A stretch of DNA of 64,000 nucleotides from Halomonas saccharevitans (GCF_900116405.1 NZ_FPAQ01000013.1:22041-86040), one strand, 5' to 3'; positions 7,020 through 16,009 are shown, counted from the first letter of the stretch. Notes: a model not told the origin generated them from the letters alone. Made by a program: numbers and translations.

Positions 7020-10000
7020 TCAAGCCCCGCCGACGGGATCTGGGGCCTCCTCCCTCATGCGCCCGAAGCGCTCGCGCAGCCGCTCGAGATAGCTCAGCAG
7101 CACCGGGATCACGGCCAGCACCAGCAGGGTCGAGAAGGCCAGGCCGAAGGCGATGGAGACGGCCATGGGAATCAGGAACTGCGCCTGCAGCGAGGTCTCG
7201 AAGAGCAGCGGCAAAAGCCCGCCGATGGTGGTCAGCGAGGTGAGCAGCACGGCCCGCACCCGCTGCACCACCGCCTCGTTGAGCGCGGCGTCGATGGCCA
7301 GTCCCTTCTGGCGCTGGTGACGGTAGAAGGCCACCAGGATGATGGCGTTGTTGACCACGATGCCGGAGAGCCCGAAGAGCCCGAAGAGCGAGAGCATGGT
7401 CAGGTTGAGGCCCAGTGCCCAGTGGCCCAGCAGGGCCCCAACCAGCGCCAGCGGGATGATCGTCATGACGATCAGCGGCAGGCTCCAGGAGGCGAAGACC
7501 CAGGCCAGCACCACGTACATCAGTCCCAGGCCGATGATCAGCCCGGTGCGCATGTCGGCGAAGGTCTCGCGCTGGTCGGCGGCGCGCCCCTCGAAGCTAT
7601 AGCGCAGCCGGTAGGTGCTGACAAGGGTCGGCAATACCTCCTCGGAGACGGCGTCGAGCACCCGCTCGGCGTTGGTGATCTCGCTGTCGAGCTCGGCGGT
7701 CACCTCCACCGCCAGGCGCCCGTCGGCATGGCGCAGCGCCTCGAAGCCCTGGCGATGATCGAGCGCCATGACCTGATCCAGCGGCACGAAGCGCCCCGCC
7801 GGCGTGCGCACCGTCAGCCGCGACAGGGTCGAGAGCCGCTCTCGCTGCTCTCGGGGCAGCAGCACCCGCACCTCGATCTCGTCGTCGCCGTTCTGGTAGA
7901 TCTGCACCAGGCGGCCGTCGAAGGCCGCCCTGAGCTGTCGACCCAGGTCGAGGGTGGTCAGCCCCAGGGCCTCGCCGTGGGCACTCACCCGGTAGATGAG
8001 CTGCTCGCGCCCCCAGGGCATGTCGTCCTCGGTATCCAGCACCCCGGGCAACTCGCGCAGCGAGCGGGACAGCGATTCCGCGGCGGCCTTGAGGTCGTCG
8101 GCCGACTCGCCGGTCAGGCGGATGTTGACGTCCTTGCCGGGCGGTCCCGCTGCGCGCTCGCTGATGGTCAGGTTCTCCAGGCCCGCGGGCTCGGCCATCC
8201 GGCCGCGCCAGGCGCGAATGAACTCGGCGTTGCGCACGTCGCGGTCGTCCGAGGCGGTGAGCTCGATCATCATCGAGCCGACGTTGTCGCCGTTTCGCCC
8301 CGGCTGTCCGCCGGACATCGTGGCCCCGTGGCGGACCACGGCATGCTGGACGAGCCCGCCGCCGAGCGCCTCCTCGGTCTCGTCCAGGGCGGCCTGCATC
8401 TGGGTCAGCAGCTCGTCGACGGTGCCTCGATCGGTACCGGCCACGAAGCTGGCGTTGGCATAGAGGATGTTGGGTTCCGGCGTGGGGAAGAAATTGAATT
8501 CCAGGCGCCCGCCGACCAGCAGGCCCGCGGTAAAGAGCACCACGGCGAGCGCCGACGCGAGCGTCGCGGCACGGTGGCGCAGGGTCAACGCCGAGAAGCG
8601 CCGAAAGGGGCCCTCGCGGAAGCGCTCGAAGGCCGTCTCGAAGCGCTCGCGGGGCCGCGACAGCGGGTGGCGTCGTGTCTTGCGCCCCGGCACGAAGGCG
8701 TTGCGCAGGTGAGCCGGCAGCACCACGAAGCATTCCAGCAGCGAGGCGATGAGCACGCAGATCATCACCACCGGGATATCGCCGAGGATGTTGCCGATCA
8801 CCCCGCCCACCAGCAGCAGCGGCATGAAGGCGGCCACCGTGGTCAGCGACGAGGCAATGACTGGCCACAGCATGCGCCTGGCAGCCCCCTCGGAGGCGTG
8901 ACGGGCGGGCTCGCCGCCGCGGAAGTGGGCATCGGCGTCCTCTCCGACCACGATGGCGTCGTCGACGATCACCCCCAGCGCCATGATCAGCGCGAACAGC
9001 GAGATCATGTTGATCGAACCGCCGATGACCCAGAACACCGCCATGGCCGCCAGGAAGGCGGTAGGAATGCCGATGGCGACCCACAGCGCCACGCGGGCGG
9101 GCAGGAAGAAGTAGAGCAGTAGCAGCACCAGCGCCAGGCCACCCAGGCCGTTGCTGATCAGCAGCCAGATGCGCTCGGCGATCAGCTGCCAGGTCTCATC
9201 GTGCACCTCGAGCTCCACCGAGGGCGGCAGCTGGGGGCGGGTCTCGTCGAGCCAGCGATTGAGCACCTCGGCGGCGGCCAGCGAGTTGCCGTTCTCGCTT
9301 CGCTGCAGCATCAGCTCCACCGCCGGGTGGCCGTTGCGGCTCAGGGTCACCGAGGGCTCGCGGGCCTCCTGGCGGATAATGGCGATGTCGCCCAGGCGCA
9401 GCTGGACTCGCTCACCGCTGAGCACCGGCAGGTCGGCGAAGGCCAGGGCGTCGCGACGCTGCTCCACGGCGCGCAACTCGCGGGTGCTGTCCTGCTGGCC
9501 GAGCAGCCCCGCCGGCAGGTCGCGGGACATCGCCTCGATGCGCTCGGCGATCTCGCCGAGGCCGAGCTGCAGACCCTGCAGGCGCTCGGCCGGGATCTCG
9601 ATGCTGATCTGCTGATCGGGCAGGCCGCTGATTTCCACCCGGTCGATGCCCGCCTGCAGCAGCTGATCCTCGAAGCGATTGGCCAGGTGGCGCAGCTCCT
9701 GAGGGGTGACCTCGCCATGCACCAGCAGCCGGGCCACCGGTTCATAGCGGGCCGCCCGGGCGACCTGGGGCTCCTCGGCCTCCGACGGCAGGTTAGTGAA
9801 CTCATCGACCTGCTGGCGAACGTCGTCCAGGGCCAGGATGGGGTCGCTGCCCTCGTTGAACTCCAGGGTGATGTTCGAGATGCCCTGAGCCGAGGTGGAG
9901 GTCATCCGCTTGAGGCCATCGATACTGCGCAGGCGCTGCTCGAAGGGGATGGTGATGCCCTGCTCGATGTCCTCCGCCGAGGCGCCACTCCACACCGTGC

Positions 10001-10154
10001 GCACGCTGACCACGTCCAGGGCGAAGGAGGGAAAGAACTGGATGTTCATCCGCGAGATACCCAGCGCCCCGCCGAGCAGCATCACCAGCATCACCAGGTT
10101 GGCGGCGACCTTGTGGTGGACGAAGAAGCCGATCACCCCGCGCCGGCGACTCAC
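7020..10154 (-). CDS. RND-family efflux transporter permease (HAE1/AcrB-like)
   Basis: A 1044-residue inner-membrane pump with the RND layout: TM1, a large periplasmic loop, TM2-6, a short cytoplasmic stretch, TM7, a second periplasmic loop and TM8-12. The TM4 motif reads GVIVDDAIVVGEDAD, carrying the paired proton-relay aspartates, though the usual VVVEN is altered to VVGED. The other core motif, GIVVNNAIILVAFYRHQRQKG, is in the C-terminal half. The start is GTG at 10154 and overlaps the upstream membrane-fusion gene stop by 4 bp (GTGA), so the two are coupled. The substrate is not deducible. No outer-membrane channel gene is adjacent, so a TolC-like partner must be encoded elsewhere. Confidence 0.92.
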   Translation of the reverse strand: MSRRRGVIGFFVHHKVAANLVMLVMLLGGALGISRMNIQFFPSFALDVVSVRTVWSGASAEDIEQGITIPFEQRLRSIDGLKRMTSTSAQGISNITLEFNEGSDPILALDDVRQQVDEFTNLPSEAEEPQVARAARYEPVARLLVHGEVTPQELRHLANRFEDQLLQAGIDRVEISGLPDQQISIEIPAERLQGLQLGLGEIAERIEAMSRDLPAGLLGQQDSTRELRAVEQRRDALAFADLPVLSGERVQLRLGDIAIIRQEAREPSVTLSRNGHPAVELMLQRSENGNSLAAAEVLNRWLDETRPQLPPSVELEVHDETWQLIAERIWLLISNGLGGLALVLLLLYFFLPARVALWVAIGIPTAFLAAMAVFWVIGGSINMISLFALIMALGVIVDDAIVVGEDADAHFRGGEPARHASEGAARRMLWPVIASSLTTVAAFMPLLLVGGVIGNILGDIPVVMICVLIASLLECFVVLPAHLRNAFVPGRKTRRHPLSRPRERFETAFERFREGPFRRFSALTLRHRAATLASALAVVLFTAGLLVGGRLEFNFFPTPEPNILYANASFVAGTDRGTVDELLTQMQAALDETEEALGGGLVQHAVVRHGATMSGGQPGRNGDNVGSMMIELTASDDRDVRNAEFIRAWRGRMAEPAGLENLTISERAAGPPGKDVNIRLTGESADDLKAAAESLSRSLRELPGVLDTEDDMPWGREQLIYRVSAHGEALGLTTLDLGRQLRAAFDGRLVQIYQNGDDEIEVRVLLPREQRERLSTLSRLTVRTPAGRFVPLDQVMALDHRQGFEALRHADGRLAVEVTAELDSEITNAERVLDAVSEEVLPTLVSTYRLRYSFEGRAADQRETFADMRTGLIIGLGLMYVVLAWVFASWSLPLIVMTIIPLALVGALLGHWALGLNLTMLSLFGLFGLSGIVVNNAIILVAFYRHQRQKGLAIDAALNEAVVQRVRAVLLTSLTTIGGLLPLLFETSLQAQFLIPMAVSIAFGLAFSTLLVLAVIPVLLSYLERLRERFGRMREEAPDPVGGA

Positions 10155-11533
10155 GAGGCCGTCTCCTCGTAGCCAGCGCCTCCATCGACGCCGCCGTCGA
10201 TGTCGCCGTCGATGTCGCCGGCACGCTCGACGCGCTCGGCGTTGGCGCTGCTGTCGTCTTCCCCGTCGCTTGCGGCTTGATCGTCACTGGCGGCTTGATC
10301 GTCACTGGCGGCTTGGTCGTCGCCAACGCTCTGGACCAGCAGCCCCTGCATGGCGTTGGGCAGGTGGGTGAGGATCACTCGGTCGCCATCGGCCAGCGCC
10401 TCGCCGCTGACCAGCGCCCATCGCTCGCCGTCGCGCACCACGTCGCCATGGCGAGTCACCGTCAATCGCTGCATGCGGCTCGCCTCGTCCATCAGGTAGA
10501 GGGCCTCGTTGCCATAGAGCGCGCTGTAGGGCACCGCCAGGCTGTCCGGCACCCGCGGGCGCCGAAGCGACACGGCCGCCAGGCTGCCGGGGCGCAACCC
10601 CTCGCCGCCTTCCTCCAGGCGGAAGATCGCCTCGGTGCCGGCCGGGTCGCCCTCGCCGGCGAGCCCGGTCAGCACGAGACGCGCGCCCTGCTCATCGGTG
10701 GCCACCAGGCGTTCCCCGCGGGAGAGGGCTTCGAGCAGTTCGCCCTGATGGCGCTGGGGGATGCGCGCGCGAAGCTCCAGCCCGCGTTCGGGATAGATGC
10801 TGAGCAGCTCGCTGCGGGCCGCGACCTGATCCCCCGGGGCCACCCGGATGCGCGTGACGATACCATCGAAGGGCGCATCGACCCGGCTGCGCTCGGCATC
10901 GCGGCGCGCCGCGGCCAGGGCGGCCCGAGCCCGGGTCAGGTTGGCCTCCAACGCACGCAGGCGCGCCGGATGCTCGGCGACCGCCCGCTCACGGGCCGCC
11001 ACCGTCACCCGGGCGCGGGCCAGCTCATTGCGCGCGGCGTCCAGGTCGGACTGAGAGGCCAGGTTGCGCGCCCTGAGCGAACGGGTGCGCTCAAGCTGGC
11101 GACGGGCGTTGTCGACCAGCTCGCGCTCGCGGGCCAGGGCCTCGCGGTCGCTCTCGTGGCGCACCCGCTCGTTCTCGACCTGGGCCTCGCGATCCGCCAC
11201 CTCGGCCTCGGCCTGCTGAAGGGGCGGCGTCACATCGGCATCGTCCAGGGCCACCAGACGCTCGCCGCGGGCCACCCGCTGCCCCTCGCGGACCGGCCGT
11301 TCGGCGATCCGCCCGGCCAGGGGCGCGGTGACGGTGAGCATGTCGGGGGCGGTGATCTCGCCATACAGTGGCAGGACAGGCGCCTGGGGCGCCAGCGTCG
11401 CCGCGAGGGTCTCGACGCGCCAGCGGCGCTCTTCGGGCGTCACGCTGGGGCTCTCGGGCCGGGTCGCGCGCAGCCACAGAAAGGCCGCCACGCCGACGGC
11501 CAGGATCAACAGGGGGAGCAGGCGTCTGAGCAT
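10151..11533 (-). CDS. RND efflux periplasmic adaptor (membrane fusion protein)
   Basis: A 460-residue adaptor linking the adjacent RND pump to an outer-membrane channel. It has an N-terminal membrane anchor (LRRLLPLLILAVGVAAFLWL), a first biotinyl-lipoyl half (VTAPLAGRIAERPVREGQRV), a long Arg/Ala/Glu coiled-coil hairpin and the second lipoyl half (VDAPFDGIVTRIRVAPGDQV), then beta-barrel and membrane-proximal domains. ATG 11533 begins the anchor; the longer frame upstream lacks family resemblance. Unusually, the C-terminus carries an acidic low-complexity tail with three DDQAAS repeats followed by DGDID repeats. The stop overlaps the pump start. Confidence 0.88.
   Translation of the reverse strand: MLRRLLPLLILAVGVAAFLWLRATRPESPSVTPEERRWRVETLAATLAPQAPVLPLYGEITAPDMLTVTAPLAGRIAERPVREGQRVARGERLVALDDADVTPPLQQAEAEVADREAQVENERVRHESDREALARERELVDNARRQLERTRSLRARNLASQSDLDAARNELARARVTVAARERAVAEHPARLRALEANLTRARAALAAARRDAERSRVDAPFDGIVTRIRVAPGDQVAARSELLSIYPERGLELRARIPQRHQGELLEALSRGERLVATDEQGARLVLTGLAGEGDPAGTEAIFRLEEGGEGLRPGSLAAVSLRRPRVPDSLAVPYSALYGNEALYLMDEASRMQRLTVTRHGDVVRDGERWALVSGEALADGDRVILTHLPNAMQGLLVQSVGDDQAASDDQAASDDQAASDGEDDSSANAERVERAGDIDGDIDGGVDGGAGYEETAS
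10187..10320. repeat. In-frame tandem repeats encoding the acidic tail of the MFP
   Basis: Two repeat blocks lie inside the 3' end of the adaptor gene. One is three 18-bp units (about 10266-10320) encoding DDQAAS, and the other is 12-bp units (about 10187-10222) with the core GTCGATGTCGCC encoding DGDI. Both keep frame, so copy number could change without breaking the protein or its overlap with the pump gene. Confidence 0.8.
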
Positions 11534-11706
11534 CGGGCTGGGTTCCAACGGGCATATCAACAGCCCACAATATACAGTCATCAAGCGGTGATTGTCGGCG
11601 CCACGTCGCCACGGCGACACTCTACCGCAGCCCGTTGCGTCGGCGGCTCGCCCCGCCCTGTTCCGGATCGGGTATCATCGGCCCCCACTCGCCTCGCGGA
11701 GTCACC

Positions 11707-12987
11707 ATGCAAGCCGCCCTTCCCCTGCCGCTCTCCACCCCCAACCGCAACCTGGTGCGGCTGACCATCGTGCGCGGCATCACCTGGACCGGCTTTCTGG
11801 CCGCCATCATCATCGGCATCGAGCTGCTGGGCTTCTCGCTGCAGGTGCCCGCGGTGATCGCGGTGATCGCGGTGATCGTCTCCATGGGCGTGATCAACAT
11901 CGCCACCTGGTGGCGGCTGGGGCGTCCCCGGGCGGTCACGCACCAGGAGTACCTCGGTCACCTGATGATCGACGTGACAGGGCTGACGCTACTCTTCTAC
12001 TTCACCGGCGGCGCCCACAATCCCTTCATCAACTACTACCTGGTGCCGGTGACCATCGCCGCGGCGACCCTCCCCTGGCGCCATGCCTGGCTGGTCGCCG
12101 CCGCCTCCATGGCCGCCTACACCTTCCTGATGGTGGTCTACCAGCCGCTGCCGCCGCTTGCCCAGGGGGATGGCGAGACCACCCTTGGCCTGCACACCCT
12201 GGGCATGTGGTTGAACTTCGGCCTCTCGGCGGGGCTCGTGACCTTCTTCATCTTCAAGATGGCCCATGCCCTGCGCCGCCGGGACCAGGCGCTGTCGCGC
12301 ACCCGAGAGGCGGCGCTGCGCAACGAGCAGGTGCTGGCGGTGGCCACCCAGGCCGCGGGCACCGCCCATGAGCTCGGCACGCCGCTCTCCACCATGGCGG
12401 TGCTGCTCGCCGAGATGCGCGAGGATGCCAAGGACGACCCCGAGCTGACTCGGGATCTTGAGCTGCTGCGCCAGCAGGTCGATACCTGCAAGTCGCGGCT
12501 GCGCCACCTGGTGCAGAGCGCCGATCGCCGGCGCATGGCCGAACCCGAGGTCTGCGATGCCCAGGCGTGGCTGGCCGGCGTGGTGCAGCGCTGGTTGGTG
12601 CTGCGCCCCGACGTCAGCCATCGCCTCGAGGTCGCCGAGCGGCGCGACCCGCCCCGGCTGGCCGTGGATGCCACCCTCGACCAGGCGCTGACCAACCTGC
12701 TCAACAACGCCGCCGATGCCAACCCTGACGACATCATCATCCGCCTGGAGTGGAACGGCGACGAGGTGATCATCGACATTCGCGACCACGGCCCGGGCGT
12801 GGCGATGTCGATCGCCGACCAGCTGGGCGAGACCTTCGTTTCCACCAAGAGCAAGGGGCTGGGCATCGGCCTGTTCCTGACCCACGCCACCATCAACCGC
12901 TTCGGCGGCGGCGTGAGCCTGTACAATCACCCCGACGGCGGCACCCTCACCGAGGTGACCCTGCCGCGCAGCCAGACGACGACCTGA
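11707..12987 (+). CDS. regB: RegB/PrrB/RoxS-type redox-sensing histidine kinase
   Basis: A 426-residue membrane kinase with about six N-terminal transmembrane helices. The quinone-binding signature GGxxNPF is present as GGAHNPF (residues 101-107). The H-box AAGTAHELGTPLS contains H221, and a conserved cysteine (C261, in QQVDTCKSRL) corresponds to the redox-active Cys of RegB. The N box (NNAADANP) and G box (GLGIGLFLTHATINRFGG) complete the ATPase domain. RegB homologues sense ubiquinone redox state and phosphorylate RegA. ATG 11707 is preferred over the longer frame because a GCGGAG site precedes it and family members start here. The regulator gene follows 34 bp downstream. Confidence 0.88.
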   Translation: MQAALPLPLSTPNRNLVRLTIVRGITWTGFLAAIIIGIELLGFSLQVPAVIAVIAVIVSMGVINIATWWRLGRPRAVTHQEYLGHLMIDVTGLTLLFYFTGGAHNPFINYYLVPVTIAAATLPWRHAWLVAAASMAAYTFLMVVYQPLPPLAQGDGETTLGLHTLGMWLNFGLSAGLVTFFIFKMAHALRRRDQALSRTREAALRNEQVLAVATQAAGTAHELGTPLSTMAVLLAEMREDAKDDPELTRDLELLRQQVDTCKSRLRHLVQSADRRRMAEPEVCDAQAWLAGVVQRWLVLRPDVSHRLEVAERRDPPRLAVDATLDQALTNLLNNAADANPDDIIIRLEWNGDEVIIDIRDHGPGVAMSIADQLGETFVSTKSKGLGIGLFLTHATINRFGGGVSLYNHPDGGTLTEVTLPRSQTTT

Positions 12988-13021
12988 CGGCTCCGGGATT
13001 CCCCGACCCTGCGAGGACGAC

Positions 13022-13561
13022 ATGCAAGAGACCGCCGAACGCCTGCTGATCATCGACGACGACGAGATGTTCTGCCACGTGCTCGACCGGGCGCTGACGC
13101 GCCGCGGCTTCGAGGTGATGGTCGCTCACGACGCCGCCCAGGCGCTCTCCCTGGCGCGCCGTCACCAGCCCCAGCTGGCCACCCTGGACCTCAAGCTGGA
13201 GAACGAGTCGGGCCTCAAGCTGCTGCCCGAGCTGCTCGAGCTGGTGCCGGCATGCCGGGTGATCGTGCTGACGGGTTATTCGAGCATCGCCACCGCAGTG
13301 GAGGCGATCAAGCTCGGCGCGGTGAACTACCTGTGCAAGCCGGCCGATGCCGACGAGGTGCTCGCCGCCCTGTCACGGGAGGAAGGCGATCCGGAGATGG
13401 AGGTGGCGGACAACCCGCCGTCGATCAACCGCATCACCTGGGAGCACATCCAGAAGGTGCTCCAGGAGCACGACGGCAATATCTCCGCCACGGCGCGGGC
13501 GCTGGGCATGCATCGCCGCACCCTGCAGCGCAAGCTGCAAAAGCGACCGGTCAGGCGCTGA
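13022..13561 (+). CDS. regA: RegA/PrrA/RoxR-type response regulator
   Basis: A 179-residue regulator with an N-terminal receiver domain (acidic IDDDE at 11-15, phosphorylation Asp D56 in LATLDLKLE, Thr in VLTGYSS, Lys in LCKPAD) and a C-terminal Fis-type helix-turn-helix (NISATARALGMHRRTLQRKL). RegA proteins control respiratory oxidases, carbon fixation and other redox genes in proteobacteria. It is paired with the RegB-like kinase just upstream. The cytochrome oxidase cluster about 34 kb away is a reasonable target, but that is inference. Confidence 0.9.
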   Translation: MQETAERLLIIDDDEMFCHVLDRALTRRGFEVMVAHDAAQALSLARRHQPQLATLDLKLENESGLKLLPELLELVPACRVIVLTGYSSIATAVEAIKLGAVNYLCKPADADEVLAALSREEGDPEMEVADNPPSINRITWEHIQKVLQEHDGNISATARALGMHRRTLQRKLQKRPVRR

Positions 13562-13562
13562 C

Positions 13563-13611
13563 GCTACGGGCTACGGGCTACGGGCTACGGGCTACGGGCT
13601 ACGGGCTACGG
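13563..13611. repeat. Seven perfect 7-bp tandem repeats (GCTACGG)
   Basis: Seven exact copies of GCTACGG begin 2 bp after the regA stop codon and lie between the convergent regA and 3-hydroxybutyrate dehydrogenase genes. There is no sequence variation between units, so the array is recent or actively maintained and is likely to vary in copy number between strains. Confidence 0.97.
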
Positions 13612-13656
13612 CAACAGCATAGCTCGTTGCTCGCCGCCCGCGGCCCGAACGCGGCG

Positions 13657-14427
13657 TTATTGCGCGGTCCACCCCAGGTCGATGTTCCAGTTCGCCCCGG
13701 TGACGGCGCCGGCCTGATCCGAGGTCAGGTAAGCGACCAGCGACGCCACCTCGCTCGGCTCGATCAGCCGCTTCACGGCGGCATTCTTGAGCATGATGTT
13801 CTCGATCACCTCCTGCTCCTCCATGCCGTGCATCCTCGCCTGATCGGCGATCTGGTTGTCGACCAGCGGGGTCTTCACGTAGGCCGGGCAGATGGCGTTG
13901 GCGGTGATGCCCTGCTGGCCACCCTCCAGCGCCGCGGTCTTGGTCAGGCCGATCATGCCGTGTTTGGCGCTGATGTAGGCGGCCTTGCCCGGCGAAGCCA
14001 CCTGGGCGTGCACCGAGGCGATGTTGACGACCCGACCCCAGCCGCTCTCGCGCATGCTCGGCCACACCGCCTGAGTGAGCAGGAAGGGCGCGGTCAGCAT
14101 CAGGTCGATGATCTGGCGCCACTTCTCCTCGGGAAAGGTCTCGATGGGCGAGACGTGCTGAATCCCGGCGTTGTTGACCAGGATGTCCACGCGACCGAAG
14201 CGCTTGATCGCCTCCGCCACAGCCGCCTTGCAGGCCTCGCCATCGGTCAGGTCGGCCTGGAAAAAGGCCGCGCCGGCCTGTTCGGCGACCTCCTTGCCGG
14301 CCGGATTGAAGTCCACGGCCAGCACCTGATGACCCTGCTCGCAGAAGTGGCGGACCACGGCCTCGCCGATGCCGCTGCTGGTGCCGGTGACCAGGGCGAC
14401 GCGGGGGGTGGAAGCGTTGGCGGTCAT
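13657..14427 (-). CDS. 3-hydroxybutyrate dehydrogenase
   Basis: A 256-residue SDR that oxidises (R)-3-hydroxybutyrate to acetoacetate with NAD+. Motifs are TGTSSGIG (14-21), NNAGIQHVSPIE (85-96), Ser near 138 and YISAKHG with Y151 and K155. The VNIASVHAQVASPGKAAY and NAICPAYVKTPLV stretches are characteristic of bacterial BDH rather than generic SDRs. ATG 14427 follows AAGAGGAG at ideal spacing; the longer frame is not supported. Its product acetoacetate is the substrate of the scoAB transferase encoded 4 kb away, so both belong to poly-hydroxybutyrate or ketone-body use. Confidence 0.88.
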   Translation of the reverse strand: MTANASTPRVALVTGTSSGIGEAVVRHFCEQGHQVLAVDFNPAGKEVAEQAGAAFFQADLTDGEACKAAVAEAIKRFGRVDILVNNAGIQHVSPIETFPEEKWRQIIDLMLTAPFLLTQAVWPSMRESGWGRVVNIASVHAQVASPGKAAYISAKHGMIGLTKTAALEGGQQGITANAICPAYVKTPLVDNQIADQARMHGMEEQEVIENIMLKNAAVKRLIEPSEVASLVAYLTSDQAGAVTGANWNIDLGWTAQ

Positions 14428-14566
14428 GCGTGACTCCTCTTGATCGGATCGTCCCAGGGCGACGGGGCGCGCCCCGCTGAAGCCCGGTGATGTTGTGGTT
14501 GTCGTCGTGCTCATGGGGGTGGCACTGCGCCACCAGCATAAGGCGAATGACGCAGTGCGTCATCCA

Positions 14567-15061
14567 TCAGGCATCGGGCGCGGCAGGCGTCATGACCCGC
14601 TCCATCAGCTGCTGAGCGAGGCGGCTGGCCGCCTGGCGGGAGTCGAGATCGGAGATATCTTCGAGCAGCTCACAGCGCCAGCAGCCCTCAAGCGCGCCTT
14701 TACCCTCAGCGTCGCCGTCGACACGACGCTCATCGTGACTGTCGGCGCTACTGTCAGAAAGGGGCTCCCAGGCGAAGGGATAGCGCCCCGAGGGCAGCGC
14801 CAGGGTCAGGCGCGGCTCGGCCAACGGCGGCGCGGCCTCGTCGTCGACCACCAGCGCAAGCGACAGAGAGACGGGGGTGACCAGGGCCCCCAGCAGCCCG
14901 CGGCGCCCGTCGGGCAGCAGGTGGGGCTGAAAGCACAGGGCATCCACGCCAAGGCGGGGATTGAAGTGCGCCTCGCCCTTGGCGTCCTTCAGGTAGCGGC
15001 GGGTCCAGGCCTCGGCCAGGCGCCCCAGCCGCGCATACTGATCGGCACTCAATGCCTGCAT
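14567..15061 (-). CDS. HybE-family protein ([NiFe]-hydrogenase assembly chaperone-like)
   Basis: A 164-residue cytoplasmic protein resembling the HybE family (PF11939): NPRLGVDALCF, GALVTPVSLSLAL, LPSGRYPFAWEP and the C-terminal AASRLAQQLMERVM align by eye with the E. coli HybE pattern, and its length of 162 matches. HybE helps mature hydrogenase-2, yet no hydrogenase gene lies in this window, so the protein may have another role. An acidic insert (SDSSADSHDERRVDGDAEG) is not typical. It stands alone, divergent from the phosphatase gene. Confidence 0.65.
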   Translation of the reverse strand: MQALSADQYARLGRLAEAWTRRYLKDAKGEAHFNPRLGVDALCFQPHLLPDGRRGLLGALVTPVSLSLALVVDDEAAPPLAEPRLTLALPSGRYPFAWEPLSDSSADSHDERRVDGDAEGKGALEGCWRCELLEDISDLDSRQAASRLAQQLMERVMTPAAPDA

Positions 15062-15190
15062 GATGTCCTCCGGTTCGGCGAGGCCGCCAGTATAGTCGCC
15101 GCGCTCGGGTCGTCACACCGGGCGTTCGGCAGCGACACGGCGAGCTGCTAGCATGAAAGCCGTTTGATAATGACCCGCCAAGGAGCCGCC

Positions 15191-16009
15191 ATGACCCCCG
15201 CCCAGCGCCTGGAGATCGCCGTCGACATCGCCCGAGAGGCCGGCCAGATGATCATCGAGGCCCGCCAGGGTCAGGCCTTCGGCCATCGCTACAAGCACGG
15301 ACATGAACTGGTCACCGACACCGACGTCGAGGTGGATACGCGAATCAGCGAGCGCCTCCAGGAGCACTTCGCCGACGAGGCGCGCCTCAGCGAGGAGCTG
15401 GCCCCCGACCGCGAGGCGCTCGCGACGCCCCAGGCACTGTGGGTGGTGGATCCCATCGACGGCACGGTCAACTTCGCCCACGGCCTGCATCACGTGGCGG
15501 TCTCCATCGGCTGGGCCAGCGAGGGCAAGACGCGCCTGGGGGTCGTGCATGCGCCCTTCCTCGGCGAGACCTTCACCGCGCTGGACGGCCGGGGCGCCTG
15601 GCGCAACGGCGAGCCGATCCGCGCCAGCCGCACGGGCAGCCTGGCCCACTGCCTGGTGGGCACCGGCTTTCCCTACCGCCGCGACAGCCGCCCGCCGCTG
15701 ATGCGCCGTCTCACCGCGGTGCTCGGCCACTGCCAGGACGTCCGGCGCAACGGCTCGGCCGCCCTGGACCTGTGCGACGTGGCATGCGGTCGGCTCGACG
15801 CCTACTACGAGAGCGTCTCACCCTGGGACTGCGCCGCAGGCTGGCTGATCGCCCGCGAAGCCGGCGCCCGCACCGGGCACCTCTATCCCGTCCCGGCAGC
15901 GATTCCGGAGGATCTCTACGGCGAGAACCTGCTGGTGACCGCCCCCGAGGTCCATGTCGCGCTCGGAGACCTGCTGCGCCGGGCCGACGCCGGCGAGATC
16001 GATCTCTAG
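15191..16009 (+). CDS. Inositol monophosphatase-family protein
   Basis: A 272-residue Mg2+-dependent phosphatase. The three metal-site motifs are visible: the E of SEEL in the first helix region, DPIDGTVNF (the family DPIDGTxNF) and the C-terminal WDCAAGWLIAREAG (WDxAAGxxLxxEAG type). Substrates of the family include inositol phosphates, fructose-1,6-bisphosphate, NADP and 3'-phosphoadenosine 5'-phosphate. Resemblance to SuhB is moderate, so I do not give a symbol. ATG 15191 is preceded by AAGGAG at good spacing, which excludes the upstream in-frame start. Confidence 0.87.
   Translation: MTPAQRLEIAVDIAREAGQMIIEARQGQAFGHRYKHGHELVTDTDVEVDTRISERLQEHFADEARLSEELAPDREALATPQALWVVDPIDGTVNFAHGLHHVAVSIGWASEGKTRLGVVHAPFLGETFTALDGRGAWRNGEPIRASRTGSLAHCLVGTGFPYRRDSRPPLMRRLTAVLGHCQDVRRNGSAALDLCDVACGRLDAYYESVSPWDCAAGWLIAREAGARTGHLYPVPAAIPEDLYGENLLVTAPEVHVALGDLLRRADAGEIDL

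Noticed and set aside
7317..9122. A 601-codon open frame antisense to the RND pump
   Set aside because: Low-complexity Gln/His/Gly/Arg-rich shadow of a GC-rich gene; the other strand is a full RND permease.
11534..11620. 29-residue N-terminal extension of the membrane-fusion protein
   Set aside because: Upstream residues precede the natural membrane anchor and show no SD or similarity.
13563..13611. CRISPR array
   Set aside because: Units of 7 bp with no spacers are a simple tandem repeat. No other repeat-spacer pattern was seen in the window.
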